A DNA stretch of 29,017 bases from an uncultured Bacilli bacterium (GTDB taxonomy: Bacteria > Bacillota_I > Bacilli_A > RF39 > UBA660): contig CANPYA010000001.1 in assembly GCA_947587565.1 (NCBI GenBank), positions 1 to 29,017 of the forward strand. The letters run 5' to 3'. Under the pieces are notes generated by a model that ran no database searches, was not told the origin of the DNA, and saw nothing but the letters and a program-made list of their open reading frames with translations. Shown one piece after another: positions 21,239 to 29,017 of this stretch (within the stretch, counting starts at the first letter, position 1; every line of letters starts with the position of its first letter). The translations under genes were made by a program, and so were the position numbers.

Positions 21239-23324
21239 AATATTGGAATATTTAGAAGATAATGATAAAGCTAAATCGTTAATTGAAATTAATGATTATT
21301 TAAATTTGCATACTAGTGATGAATTAGAAGAATTGCAAAAGGAAGTTAATAAACTTGTTACTGAAGGTTTAGTTCATGAAACGAAAAAACAAAAATATTT
21401 ATTAATGCAATATTGTAAATCTTTGCACACTGGTCATTTAGACATGACAAAAAATGGCTATGCCTTTTTAATTCAAGATAATGGTGAAGAAGATATATAT
21501 ATTAGTAAAGATAATTTAAATGGAGCAATTCACGATGACTTAGTTTTAGTGGATATTTTTATGCGTAACGGAAAAGTAGAAGGTAAAGTTTTAAAAGTAT
21601 TAGAACGTAAATTAAAACAAGTTATTGGCGAAATTTTATATGTCCAAGATAAACCAACCTTAATTTTAGATGATAAAAAGTTAGATTTAGAAATAGAATT
21701 ACAAAATAATTTTGCTAATTTAGTTGATGGTCATAAAGTTTTAGTAGAATTAACAAAACAAATTAGTTCTAAAAAATTTGTGGGAGTAGTTAAAAAAATT
21801 ATTGGCCATAAGAATGATCCCGATATCGATATTTTAACTATTGCCTATAAATATAATATTGAATTAGATTTTAGCGATGAAGTAAAAGAGGAGTTAAAAA
21901 ATATTCCCGATACGGTTTTAGAAAAAGATAAAAAAGGTCGAGTCGATTTAACAGCTGAAGAAATATTTACTATAGATGGTGATGATACTAAAGATATAGA
22001 TGATGCCATAAGTATTAAATACGCAAATGGTTTATATACTTTAGGAGTTCATATTGCTGATGTTTCATATTATGTGAGACCAAATACGGCTTTATATAAT
22101 GCCGCTTATGAAAGAGGTACTTCTTCTTATTTAGCTGATAAAGTTCTTCCAATGTTACCGCACGAATTATCAAATGGGATATGTTCTCTTAATCCAGGAG
22201 TAGAAAGACTTGCTATTTCAGTTACTATGCAAATTGATGAAAAAGGTAAAGTTAAAGATTATGATATCTTCCCATCAATTATTAAGAGTCGTAAGCAAAT
22301 GACTTATAAATGTGTTAATAAAATTTTAGAAGAAAATACAGTACCAGAAGGTTATGAAGAATTTCAAGATAGTTTATTAAAAATGTATGACTTAGCGAAA
22401 ATACTACGTAAAAGATTAGTTCAAAATGGTTATATTGAATTTGAAATTCCGGAAGCTAAAATTATTCAAGATGAAAGTGGTAAATGTATTGATATAGTTA
22501 AAAGAGAACAACATGAGGGAGAAAAGTTAATCGAGGACTTTATGATTGCGGCGAATGAAGTTGTAGCAACGCACATCTATAATATGGATTTACCTTTTAT
22601 CTATCGGGTTCATGGTATGCCAAAGCCAGAAAAAATTACAGACTTTTTAAATATGTTAAAAATTCTAAATATTCATGTGAATACTAAAGGGATAAGTAAT
22701 TCTAGTAAAGATATGCAAGTAATATTGAATGATTTAAAAGATGAAAAAGATGCACCAATATTATCTAGTATGCTTTTAAGAAGTATGCAAAAAGCCGTTT
22801 ATAGTCCGAATAACATTGGTCATTTTGGTCTTGCTTTAAAAAATTATACCCATTTTACTTCCCCAATTAGGAGATTTCCCGATACGACAGTGCATGAATT
22901 ATTAAGAACATATTTATTTAATAAACAAATTGATAATGAAACAATTGATTATTGGGCTAAATCTTTACCTAACATTGCTGATCATTCTTCCGAAAGAGAA
23001 CAAGCAAGTGTTGAAGCTGAAAGGAAAGTTGTTGATATGAAGATGGCCGAATATATGGAAAGTCATATTAATGAAGAGTACGAAGGTATTATAACAACGG
23101 TTACTAACTTTGGTTTCTTTGTAGAACTACCTAATTTAGTGGAAGGTTTAGTCCATGTAAGTACGCTTCCTGGTTTCTATAATTATGTTCCGGAATTACT
23201 CGCTTTAGTTAGTGCAGATAAAAAAGTAATGTACAAAATCGGTGATTGTGTTAAAATAAAGGTAGTCAACGCTAATAAAGAAGCACGAATGATAGATTTT
23301 GAGGTTATAAATGGAAATAATTAA
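21228..23324 (+). CDS. rnr: Ribonuclease R
   Basis: Processive 3'-5' exoribonuclease of the RNB family, active on structured RNA and, with SmpB/tmRNA, on non-stop mRNA. 698 aa. N-terminal helix-turn-helix-like region (1-~65), cold-shock/OB domains (~65-220), then the RNB catalytic core with D250-G-D-D-T-K-D-I-D-D259 metal ligands, HIADVSYYVRP, and the conserved HFTSPIRRFPD; the C-terminal S1 domain (about 620-695) starts EYEGIITTVTNFGFFVEL. The start ATG is within the end of the prepilin-like gene with AAGGGG at 21217-21222. Overlaps smpB by 14 nt, the conserved rnr-smpB pair. Confidence 0.97.
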   Translation: MRNKILEYLEDNDKAKSLIEINDYLNLHTSDELEELQKEVNKLVTEGLVHETKKQKYLLMQYCKSLHTGHLDMTKNGYAFLIQDNGEEDIYISKDNLNGAIHDDLVLVDIFMRNGKVEGKVLKVLERKLKQVIGEILYVQDKPTLILDDKKLDLEIELQNNFANLVDGHKVLVELTKQISSKKFVGVVKKIIGHKNDPDIDILTIAYKYNIELDFSDEVKEELKNIPDTVLEKDKKGRVDLTAEEIFTIDGDDTKDIDDAISIKYANGLYTLGVHIADVSYYVRPNTALYNAAYERGTSSYLADKVLPMLPHELSNGICSLNPGVERLAISVTMQIDEKGKVKDYDIFPSIIKSRKQMTYKCVNKILEENTVPEGYEEFQDSLLKMYDLAKILRKRLVQNGYIEFEIPEAKIIQDESGKCIDIVKREQHEGEKLIEDFMIAANEVVATHIYNMDLPFIYRVHGMPKPEKITDFLNMLKILNIHVNTKGISNSSKDMQVILNDLKDEKDAPILSSMLLRSMQKAVYSPNNIGHFGLALKNYTHFTSPIRRFPDTTVHELLRTYLFNKQIDNETIDYWAKSLPNIADHSSEREQASVEAERKVVDMKMAEYMESHINEEYEGIITTVTNFGFFVELPNLVEGLVHVSTLPGFYNYVPELLALVSADKKVMYKIGDCVKIKVVNANKEARMIDFEVINGNN

Positions 23325-23730
23325 TAGAAAAGCAAAGTTTGATTATTTTATTGAAAGTGAAATAGAAGCCGGTTTAGTTTTAACAGGTACGGAAATAAAA
23401 TCAGTAAGAAAAGGTTCAGCAGATTTAAAAGATACTTATGTTAGAATTAAAAATGATGAAGCCTTCATTATTAATATGTATATTGCTAAATATGAAGAAG
23501 GTAATATATTTAATCATGATGAAAGAAGAGAAAGAAAATTACTCTTACATAAAAAAGAAATTAGAAAGTTAAAAGAACTTACGAAAATCGAAGGTTATAC
23601 TTTAATACCCATAAGATGTTATATTAAAGGGGAATATGCTAAAATAAGTGTAGGAATATGTAAGGGTAAGAAAAATTACGATAAAAGAGAAGCCATCAAA
23701 GAAAAAGATTTAAAAAGATTAGAAAGTTAG
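23311..23730 (+). CDS. smpB: SsrA-binding protein SmpB
   Basis: tmRNA partner in trans-translation. 139 aa, slightly short but complete. Conserved NRKAKFDYFIES, LTGTEIKSVRKG and the ERRERKLLLHKKEI block, then a Lys-rich C-terminal tail (GKKNYDKREAIKEKD) that inserts in the decoding site. Start inside rnr, with GAGG upstream. The tmRNA gene ssrA, often downstream of smpB, is not in the window. Confidence 0.96.
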   Translation: MEIINRKAKFDYFIESEIEAGLVLTGTEIKSVRKGSADLKDTYVRIKNDEAFIINMYIAKYEEGNIFNHDERRERKLLLHKKEIRKLKELTKIEGYTLIPIRCYIKGEYAKISVGICKGKKNYDKREAIKEKDLKRLES

Positions 23731-23775
23731 ATATAAATTTAAGATTTTGCAATATATTTAACTAGGAGGAATAAA

Positions 23776-24258
23776 ATGGAAAAATTAATTGAATTTGTTG
23801 GTAATAATTATGCTTGGTTTTTAACTATTACAATCATTTTGTTATTTGCTCTTATTGGGTATATCTATGATACAAGAAAGAATAAGAATGATTTACTTAA
23901 AAAGAGTGAAGAAGAAATGAATGAAATGGATTTAGAGAATATTATGGTACCAGAAGGTAAAAGTTTATCTGATATGGTAACAACTTCTAAAAATATTAAT
24001 CCGGAAACTAAAGGGGTTGAATTAACTGATTCTTCAATATTACATGGAGAAAGTAGTCAAAATAATCCTAATTTCACGGCAGTTCAAGAAGAACCTATAA
24101 CCAATATTAATGCCACAGAAAATACTAATGTTATGAATACGGAAGAAAACGTTAATAATGTTGCAAGTCCCGTTAATCAAACTGTAGCACCACAAGTTAC
24201 ACCTCAAGCTGTTCAACAAAGTCCAGAAAATCCTGTAAATCCAGTAAATAATAATTAG
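23776..24258 (+). CDS. Unknown single-pass membrane protein with disordered Asn/Pro/Gln-rich tail
   Basis: 160 aa, family not recognised. Residues 1-13 are followed by one membrane helix (about 14-31, WFLTITIILLFALIGYIY), then a basic patch and an acidic helix (KKSEEEMNEMD), and from about residue 75 a low-complexity region rich in N, T, V, P and Q, ending with repeats of NPVN. The topology is likely N-out or a reverse signal-anchor with the tail in the cytoplasm (positive residues after the helix). Excellent ribosome binding site AGGAGG. It lies between smpB and cdaA and has its own terminator, so it is a real gene. Confidence 0.75.
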   Translation: MEKLIEFVGNNYAWFLTITIILLFALIGYIYDTRKNKNDLLKKSEEEMNEMDLENIMVPEGKSLSDMVTTSKNINPETKGVELTDSSILHGESSQNNPNFTAVQEEPITNINATENTNVMNTEENVNNVASPVNQTVAPQVTPQAVQQSPENPVNPVNNN

Positions 24259-24270
24259 CAAAAGCAATTT

Positions 24271-24289
24271 AGTCCTTAGGGACTTTTTA
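24271..24289 (+). terminator. Terminator after the unknown membrane protein
   Basis: AGTCC (24271-24275), TTAG loop, GGACT (24280-24284) and a T-rich tract. Confidence 0.75.
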
Positions 24290-24301
24290 TTTTAGAAAAA
24301 A

Positions 24302-24323
24302 TTTGCTATAATAAATTAGCAAA
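24302..24323 (+). promoter_or_regulatory. cdaA promoter -10 inside an inverted repeat
   Basis: TTTGCTA (24302-24308) and TAGCAAA (24317-24323) are perfect inverted repeats around an 8-nt centre. The -10 TATAAT (24307-24312) lies within the left arm and centre. No good -35 is seen. The layout suggests an operator or an initially transcribed region under control; a further TAGCAAA occurs at 24256-24262. Confidence 0.45.
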
Positions 24324-24342
24324 GAGATAAGGAGTTGAAGAT

Positions 24343-25161
24343 ATGAATTTATCTTTTATCTGGGGAGTTTTTACTAAAGTTATTGATATTAGCATAGTTT
24401 GGTTAGCATTCTACTATATTTTAAAAAATGTTAAAAATAATATTAAAATGGTTTTAATTGTTAAAGGTGTTGTAATTATTTTACTTATTAAAATTCTAAG
24501 TGATTTATTAAATCTTTACACCGTTGGAGTTTTACTAGAATATGTTGTTGCATGGGGACCTTTAGCCATTATTGTTATATTTCAACCCGAAATTCGGAGT
24601 GTTTTGGAATCAATTGGTAGAACCCAACTTTTAGGGCGTCATAAAATTTTAACTGTTGATGAAAGAGAAAAAGTAGTATTTGAAATAATGAAGTCTATTG
24701 AATATTTTAAGAAAAATCGTATCGGTGCTTTAATTGTTATTGAAAGAGAAATATCTTTACAAGAATATATTGATAATTCCACAAAAGTATATGCCGATTT
24801 AACTGATGATTTACTTGAAACAATATTTTTTCCCAATTCACCAATGCATGATGGTGGGGTAATTATTCAAGGAGATCGAATTACTTGTGCGGGTTCGGTA
24901 TTTAAAACAAGTATGAATCCGGGTATTTCAAAAAGACTTGGTACTCGTCATAGAGCAGCCTTAGGTATTGCTGAAGAAAGTGATGCGATTGCTTTAGTGG
25001 TATCTGAAGAAAATGGGCGTATTTCAATTGCTTGCAATAACGAATTAAATTATAATTTAACATTAGATGAATTTAGAATGAAATTAATTGATGAATTAAG
25101 TCCAAAGACAGAAGTATTCTTTGAGGCCGAAGAAAATGAAAGTGGTGAAGATAATGATTAA
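24343..25161 (+). CDS. cdaA: Diadenylate cyclase CdaA (DacA/YbbP)
   Basis: Makes cyclic di-AMP from two ATP; this messenger controls potassium and osmolyte transport and cell-wall homeostasis. 272 aa. Three N-terminal membrane helices (about residues 8-28, 36-55, 60-80), a linker starting FQPEIRSVLESIGR, then the DAC domain with D170-G-G in MHDGGVII (usually DGA) and G200-T-R-H-R204-AA. Start ATG has AAGGAG upstream. The stop overlaps the cdaR ATG, and CdaR is its membrane regulator. Downstream glmM, the usual third gene, is absent. Confidence 0.96.
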   Translation: MNLSFIWGVFTKVIDISIVWLAFYYILKNVKNNIKMVLIVKGVVIILLIKILSDLLNLYTVGVLLEYVVAWGPLAIIVIFQPEIRSVLESIGRTQLLGRHKILTVDEREKVVFEIMKSIEYFKKNRIGALIVIEREISLQEYIDNSTKVYADLTDDLLETIFFPNSPMHDGGVIIQGDRITCAGSVFKTSMNPGISKRLGTRHRAALGIAEESDAIALVVSEENGRISIACNNELNYNLTLDEFRMKLIDELSPKTEVFFEAEENESGEDND

Positions 25162-26527
25162 GTTTTTGAAAAAAATAGGTCGAATTATCTATGCTATTAT
25201 TGATTCATTCTGTAAATTTATTGATAAGATAATTATTATGCCAATAAGTAGATTAGTTTATAACATTTCTAAATCACTTGGTGGTAATAATACTAGTTTC
25301 AATAAACTTTTAAATCATCCAAGATTCTTAATTATCATTTCTTTAGTATTTGCTATTATTTGTTTCTTACTTATCGATAATAAAGTTATTAGTTTAATTA
25401 GTAATGAAGCTGAAATTATTAAAGATGTTCCGGTAAAATTAGTTTATAATGATGAAGCCTTTGTCGTAGAAAATGTTCCGGAAACAGTTAACATTACGAT
25501 TGCTGGTGGTAAATCATCCATTTATTTAGCTAAGCAACTTGGAGAATTTGAAGTTGAATTAAATTTATCGAAATATAAAGAAGCTGGTACTTACCGAGCA
25601 TATTTTACATATTCGAAAAATATTGATTCTGTAGATTACATTCTAGACCCATCATATATTAATGTCGAAATTGAAGATAAAGTAAGTGAACTTAAAACGG
25701 TTACTTATGATTTAGTAGGTACTGATAATCTAGATAAAAAATTAAGTGTATCTAGTGTTACTCTTGATAGTAGTGAAGTTGTTGTTAAAGGTAGTCAAAA
25801 ATCAATTGATAAAATCGCGACGGTTAAGGCTTTAGTATCTGTTGCTAATGATTATAAAGAAGCCGGAACTTATGAACTTAAAGATATTCCTTTAGTAGCT
25901 TATGATTACAATGGTGAAATTATAAAAAATGTTGTTATTGTAGATAAATCTTTAACTGGTACTTTAGTTTTAACTGATAATCATGTTACAGTGCCAATTT
26001 CGGTATTAACTACTGGTGATTTAATTAAAGGTAAAGCAATTGCTGATATTACCATAAATGATAAAGCTGATTATTCTGTCGATATTTATGGTGAAGAAGA
26101 TGATATTAAAGATATTAAATCAGTTCCAGTATATATTAATGTAGATGGCAGAGGTGCCGAAGCCGTTAAAACTTATACGGTTGTAATTAGTAAACCAGTT
26201 GGAGTAAGAGAATTAAGTATTAAAAATGCTACAATAAAAGTTACCTTTGGTGATGAAGAACAAAAGACTGTTGATATTAGTAGTGTTGATGGTTTAAATG
26301 TTCCAGATGGTTATGATGCTAAAATTGCTAATAAAACCATTAGTGTTCAAGTTAAAGGTGTTAGATCTAATATTGATAAGATAACCGCAGCCAATATTAA
26401 ACCATATGTTGATTTATCTGGTTTAGGTGAAGGTACTCATGAAGTAGAAATTAAAATTAATAATGATAACCCATTAGTTAATTATGTATTTACTAGTACC
26501 GCAACTGTTACAATTACAAAGAAATAA
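25154..26527 (+). CDS. cdaR: CdaR (YbbR-domain) regulator of CdaA
   Basis: 457 aa from ATG 25154, which overlaps the cdaA stop (ATGATTAA); the frame is open to 25121, inside cdaA, but only the later start leaves a sensible N-terminus and has GGTGAAG before it. A basic N-terminal region (1-56) precedes one membrane helix (about 58-75), and the rest is extracellular YbbR repeats, visible as recurring blocks such as VPVKLVYNDEAF, TYDLVGTDNL, ITINDKADYSVDIYGEEDDI and VNVEIEDKV-type strands. CdaR interacts with CdaA at the membrane and tunes its activity. A strong terminator follows. Confidence 0.93.
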   Translation: MIKFLKKIGRIIYAIIDSFCKFIDKIIIMPISRLVYNISKSLGGNNTSFNKLLNHPRFLIIISLVFAIICFLLIDNKVISLISNEAEIIKDVPVKLVYNDEAFVVENVPETVNITIAGGKSSIYLAKQLGEFEVELNLSKYKEAGTYRAYFTYSKNIDSVDYILDPSYINVEIEDKVSELKTVTYDLVGTDNLDKKLSVSSVTLDSSEVVVKGSQKSIDKIATVKALVSVANDYKEAGTYELKDIPLVAYDYNGEIIKNVVIVDKSLTGTLVLTDNHVTVPISVLTTGDLIKGKAIADITINDKADYSVDIYGEEDDIKDIKSVPVYINVDGRGAEAVKTYTVVISKPVGVRELSIKNATIKVTFGDEEQKTVDISSVDGLNVPDGYDAKIANKTISVQVKGVRSNIDKITAANIKPYVDLSGLGEGTHEVEIKINNDNPLVNYVFTSTATVTITKK

Positions 26528-26540
26528 AAAATAAAATTTT

Positions 26541-26561
26541 AAGGCCATTTGGCCTTTTTTT
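26541..26561 (+). terminator. Terminator of cdaA-cdaR
   Basis: AAGGCC (26541-26546), ATTT loop, GGCCTT (26551-26556) and T7 (26555-26561). It ends 1 nt before the next promoter's -35. Confidence 0.92.
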
Positions 26562-26562
26562 G

Positions 26563-26590
26563 TTGACTTTCGGGGGGGGTAGTTTATACT
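26563..26590 (+). promoter_or_regulatory. Promoter with G8 tract in its spacer, candidate phase-variable switch
   Basis: -35 TTGACT (26563-26568), -10 TATACT (26585-26590), spacer 16 bp. The spacer contains eight consecutive G (26572-26579). A gain of one G would give the optimal 17-bp spacing, and loss of one or more would weaken the promoter. Confidence 0.7.
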
Positions 26591-26617
26591 AGAAACATAG
26601 GATAGAAGGTATGTCTT

Positions 26618-28903
26618 ATGTTGAGAAAAAATAAAAATATACTAATATATTTAAGTATAGGAATAGTACTAATAGTTAGTATGTTTTTTGTGTTTAACAA
26701 AAAGGAAGAATATAAAGAATTACCGAGAGTAAAATTAAAAGATAGTATAAATACTAGTGGACTTGCTATAATGGTAGAAAGTGATTATAAAGCCGAAAAA
26801 TATACCCAATGGGAAAATAAAGAATTTCCAACGGATGGCTATACCTTAAATAGAATTAAAAGTGGATGTGTCGATAAGAATGGTAATAATATAGATGCTT
26901 TAACTTATAATGAAAGTGATAAAACAATAAGTATAAAAACTAAACAAAGCGTTTATTGTTATCTTTATTATGATAGTTTATTTAAAGGACAAGGAACAGA
27001 ACAAGAGCCATATGAAATAAATTATATTGAAGATTTGGTTAGACTTTCTAATTCAGTAAATAAAGACAAAAATAATTATAATAGTAAATATTTCATATTG
27101 AAAAGAAATTTAGATTTTAATGAAAATGACAGTTATATGAAATATAATGATACTGGTTTTGGTGATATTAATGGAGTAAATAATATTGAAGGAATAAAAG
27201 ATGAACTAACTAATCAAGAAGGAAGTGGCTTTACATCAATTGGCAATTTAACTATTCATTTTCAAGGTAACATTGATGGTAACAATAAAAGATTAGATAA
27301 TATTTATGAAGAAAATAAGAATGATTCAACTAGATATTTAGGTTTATTTGGAACAGTTGAAAATAGTAAAATAACAAATTTGACAATAAGTGGTAATTTA
27401 GATTCCTTAGTAGCAACAAGAATTGGTGGGTTAATCGGTTTTTCATATGGTACTACAACAATTGAAAGTTGTGTTAATGAAGTAAATGCTAATAGTGCAT
27501 TTGGTACTAATAGTGTTGGGGGCTTAGTAGGAGATGGCGAAAATAATTTAACGATAAAAAATAGTGTCAATAAAGGTCAATTGTCTGGTGGAAATAATAC
27601 GGGAGGATTAGTTGGTTATATTGGTAGTAGTGCATTATTAACAATAGAAGATAGTCATAACGAGGGATTAATAACCAATGAAGTTGGAAAAAGAGTTGGA
27701 GGATTATTAGGAAGAGATAATGCTGAAACATCTAAAACAATTATAAAGAATTCTTATAATGCTGGAGATATTACTAATTCAAATTTATATGAAGGTGGAT
27801 TAGTTGGCTTTATTTATGGAACCATAGAAATAGAAAATAGTCATAATGAAGGAGTAATAAGTAATACTTTAGGAACAAATATAGGTGGTTTAATAGGTCG
27901 TGGTTATGATACTTCAAATATAACTATAAAGAATTCTTATAATAATAATGACATAGTTATTTCTCCTAATTCTGAAAATCGATTTTGGCTTGGTGGTTTA
28001 ATAGCTATGGCGTTGGGAAAAATAAATATAAACAATTCATATAATACAGGAAATATTATAAATGAAAAAACGAAATATTTAACTAGGCATGTTTTAATCA
28101 TAGGAGGTTTAATTGGAAATTTAGATTCTTATGATAATTCAATATCATATATTAACAATTCATATAATATTGGAAATATAACTAATGGCGATTTAATGGG
28201 TGGCTTAGTAGCATATAATCATAATAATCACACATTAATTATAGATAGGTCCTATAATACAGGAAATATTACAAGTAATTTAGATTATACAGAAATATCA
28301 AATGACACAGGAACTGTACTATCTGGTATAATAGGTATAAATCAATCATATTCTACGGGTATAATATTAAATAGTTATAATACAGGAATGCTAGATACTA
28401 GTAATTTAAAGCAAACAAATATTGATAATAATAATATAAGAAGAGCTGCTGGTATTACCACTGATAATAGAGGAGGAAATAGTTTAGTTATAAATTCTTA
28501 TAATTTAGGAAAGGTAGAGAATCAAGGAATTTCAGCAGGCATTTATATTGGAGAATTAACTGGTGATTTTGGAGGATATTTAAAAGAATATAATATTTAT
28601 AATGTTGGTAATATTACTGGAATCAGTAAATATGTTTTAAATTATGTAAATCATGATTATACTATTAATAATGCCTATTATTTAAATAATATTGATGGAA
28701 ACATTATGGAAGAGACAACATCGATGTCCGAAGATGATATGAAAAATACAATATTTCTTAATACTTTAAATCAAAATGTAGATGAACTTAATAATGTAGG
28801 ACTTGAAACAACTGATGAAAATTTAAAAGGTTATGAATTAAATAAATGGAAACAGGGTGATAATGGATATCCAACTTTGGATTATAATTTAGAAACTGAA
28901 TAG
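26618..28903 (+). CDS. Membrane-anchored GLUG-repeat beta-helix protein (surface/adhesin-like)
   Basis: 761 aa. An N-terminal anchor (about residues 7-26) after a basic MLRKNKN start places the rest outside the cell. Residues ~30-125 are a distinct domain with two Cys (C84, C113). From about 268 to 690 there are about ten GLUG motifs (GGLIG/GGLVG) alternating with NSYNxGxI blocks, each rung about 25-45 residues, which predicts a right-handed beta-helix. The end has the typical closing segment with GDNGYPTLDY. No LPXTG sorting signal is present. Start ATG 26618 has AGAAGG 8 nt upstream; the ATG at 26611 is out of frame and too close. Expression is probably phase-variable through the G8 promoter. 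Ligand unknown. Confidence 0.88.
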   Translation: MLRKNKNILIYLSIGIVLIVSMFFVFNKKEEYKELPRVKLKDSINTSGLAIMVESDYKAEKYTQWENKEFPTDGYTLNRIKSGCVDKNGNNIDALTYNESDKTISIKTKQSVYCYLYYDSLFKGQGTEQEPYEINYIEDLVRLSNSVNKDKNNYNSKYFILKRNLDFNENDSYMKYNDTGFGDINGVNNIEGIKDELTNQEGSGFTSIGNLTIHFQGNIDGNNKRLDNIYEENKNDSTRYLGLFGTVENSKITNLTISGNLDSLVATRIGGLIGFSYGTTTIESCVNEVNANSAFGTNSVGGLVGDGENNLTIKNSVNKGQLSGGNNTGGLVGYIGSSALLTIEDSHNEGLITNEVGKRVGGLLGRDNAETSKTIIKNSYNAGDITNSNLYEGGLVGFIYGTIEIENSHNEGVISNTLGTNIGGLIGRGYDTSNITIKNSYNNNDIVISPNSENRFWLGGLIAMALGKININNSYNTGNIINEKTKYLTRHVLIIGGLIGNLDSYDNSISYINNSYNIGNITNGDLMGGLVAYNHNNHTLIIDRSYNTGNITSNLDYTEISNDTGTVLSGIIGINQSYSTGIILNSYNTGMLDTSNLKQTNIDNNNIRRAAGITTDNRGGNSLVINSYNLGKVENQGISAGIYIGELTGDFGGYLKEYNIYNVGNITGISKYVLNYVNHDYTINNAYYLNNIDGNIMEETTSMSEDDMKNTIFLNTLNQNVDELNNVGLETTDENLKGYELNKWKQGDNGYPTLDYNLETE
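27421..28690 (+). repeat. GLUG/NSYN coding repeats
   Basis: Imperfect in-frame repeats of the beta-helix gene. DNA identity is high in places: the string AAGAATTCTTATAAT occurs near 27747 and again near 27931, and CATATAATACAGGAAATAT-like strings recur around 28040 and 28255. Confidence 0.7.
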
Positions 28904-28926
28904 TATTAATTTGCTATTCTTTTTTT
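28898..28926 (+). terminator. Terminator of the GLUG gene
   Basis: GAATAG (28898-28903, containing the TAG stop) pairs with CTATTC (28914-28919), followed by T7 (28920-28926). Confidence 0.8.
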
Positions 28927-28982
28927 AACCAAATGCATATTATATTAATAATTGCAATAGATTTTTAATAGAAAATTATTTT

Positions 28983-28999
28983 TTGACGCAAATTTGACA
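28983..28999 (+). promoter_or_regulatory. Possible -35 elements of a gene beyond the window
   Basis: TTGACG (28983-28988) and TTGACA (28994-28999) occur 11 bp apart in the last bases. The matching -10 would be at or beyond the window end, so this cannot be confirmed. Confidence 0.25.
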
Positions 29000-29017
29000 G
29001 AAATCACAAAATTTGCT

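Noticed and set aside
1..29017. CRISPR arrays, insertion sequences, tRNA or rRNA genes
   Set aside because: No regularly spaced repeats, transposase-like proteins, or tRNA/rRNA signatures were found while reading through the window.

Overview
The window is a compact, very A+T-rich chromosomal segment of a low-GC Bacillota. Gene order follows the Bacillus subtilis origin-proximal region with pieces missing: gyrB-gyrA, then tadA/SRP RNA/dnaX/ybaB/recR/bofA, holB-ricT-trmN6, pth-mfd-spoVT, metG-tatD-3D protein-ksgA, then rnr-smpB and cdaA-cdaR. TGA appears as a stop (end of trmN6) and tryptophan is written TGG, so the standard bacterial code is assumed rather than the mycoplasma code. The many small intergenic gaps, 1-14 nt gene overlaps and missing neighbours (no rRNA operon, no rnmV between the 3D gene and ksgA, no glmM after cdaR) suggest a reduced genome, perhaps an uncultured gut Bacilli lineage; that placement is inference.

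Region by region. 1-3235: the end of gyrB and complete gyrA. 3236-4080: a non-coding, extremely AT-rich island with two perfect parS palindromes, two perfect Noc-binding-site palindromes and one near-perfect one, which looks like a chromosome-organisation (centromere-like) locus. 4081-4159: a minimal SRP RNA. 4178-13441: tadA, then a long co-directional run dnaX, ybaB, recR, bofA-like, holB, ricT, trmN6, pth, mfd (DNA polymerase clamp loading, recombination repair, translation quality control and transcription-coupled repair). 13444-14262: a reverse-strand dinD homologue inserted between mfd and spoVT. 14414-14923: spoVT-like regulator.

14959-18599: a T-box controlled operon (probable Met specifier) of a HAD phosphatase, dUTPase, methionyl-tRNA synthetase and TatD. 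18671-20035: 3D-domain envelope protein and ksgA. 20051-20731: reverse-strand RelB/YafQ-type toxin-antitoxin pair whose toxin is frameshifted at an A6 tract. 20786-23730: a cysteine-rich prepilin-like gene overlapping rnr, then smpB. 23776-26527: an unknown membrane protein and the c-di-AMP synthase pair cdaA-cdaR. 26563-28926: a GLUG-repeat beta-helix surface-type protein.

The most notable signals are (1) the G8 tract lying exactly between the -35 and -10 of the GLUG surface-protein gene, a classic layout for phase-variable promoters; (2) the nested Noc-site/parS island; (3) an A7 slippery heptamer in dnaX that would give a gamma-like truncated clamp-loader subunit one codon after a -1 shift; (4) the A_AAA_AAT frameshift that would restore the YafQ-like toxin; and (5) a probable Met T-box in front of an operon that starts with nucleotide-metabolism genes.
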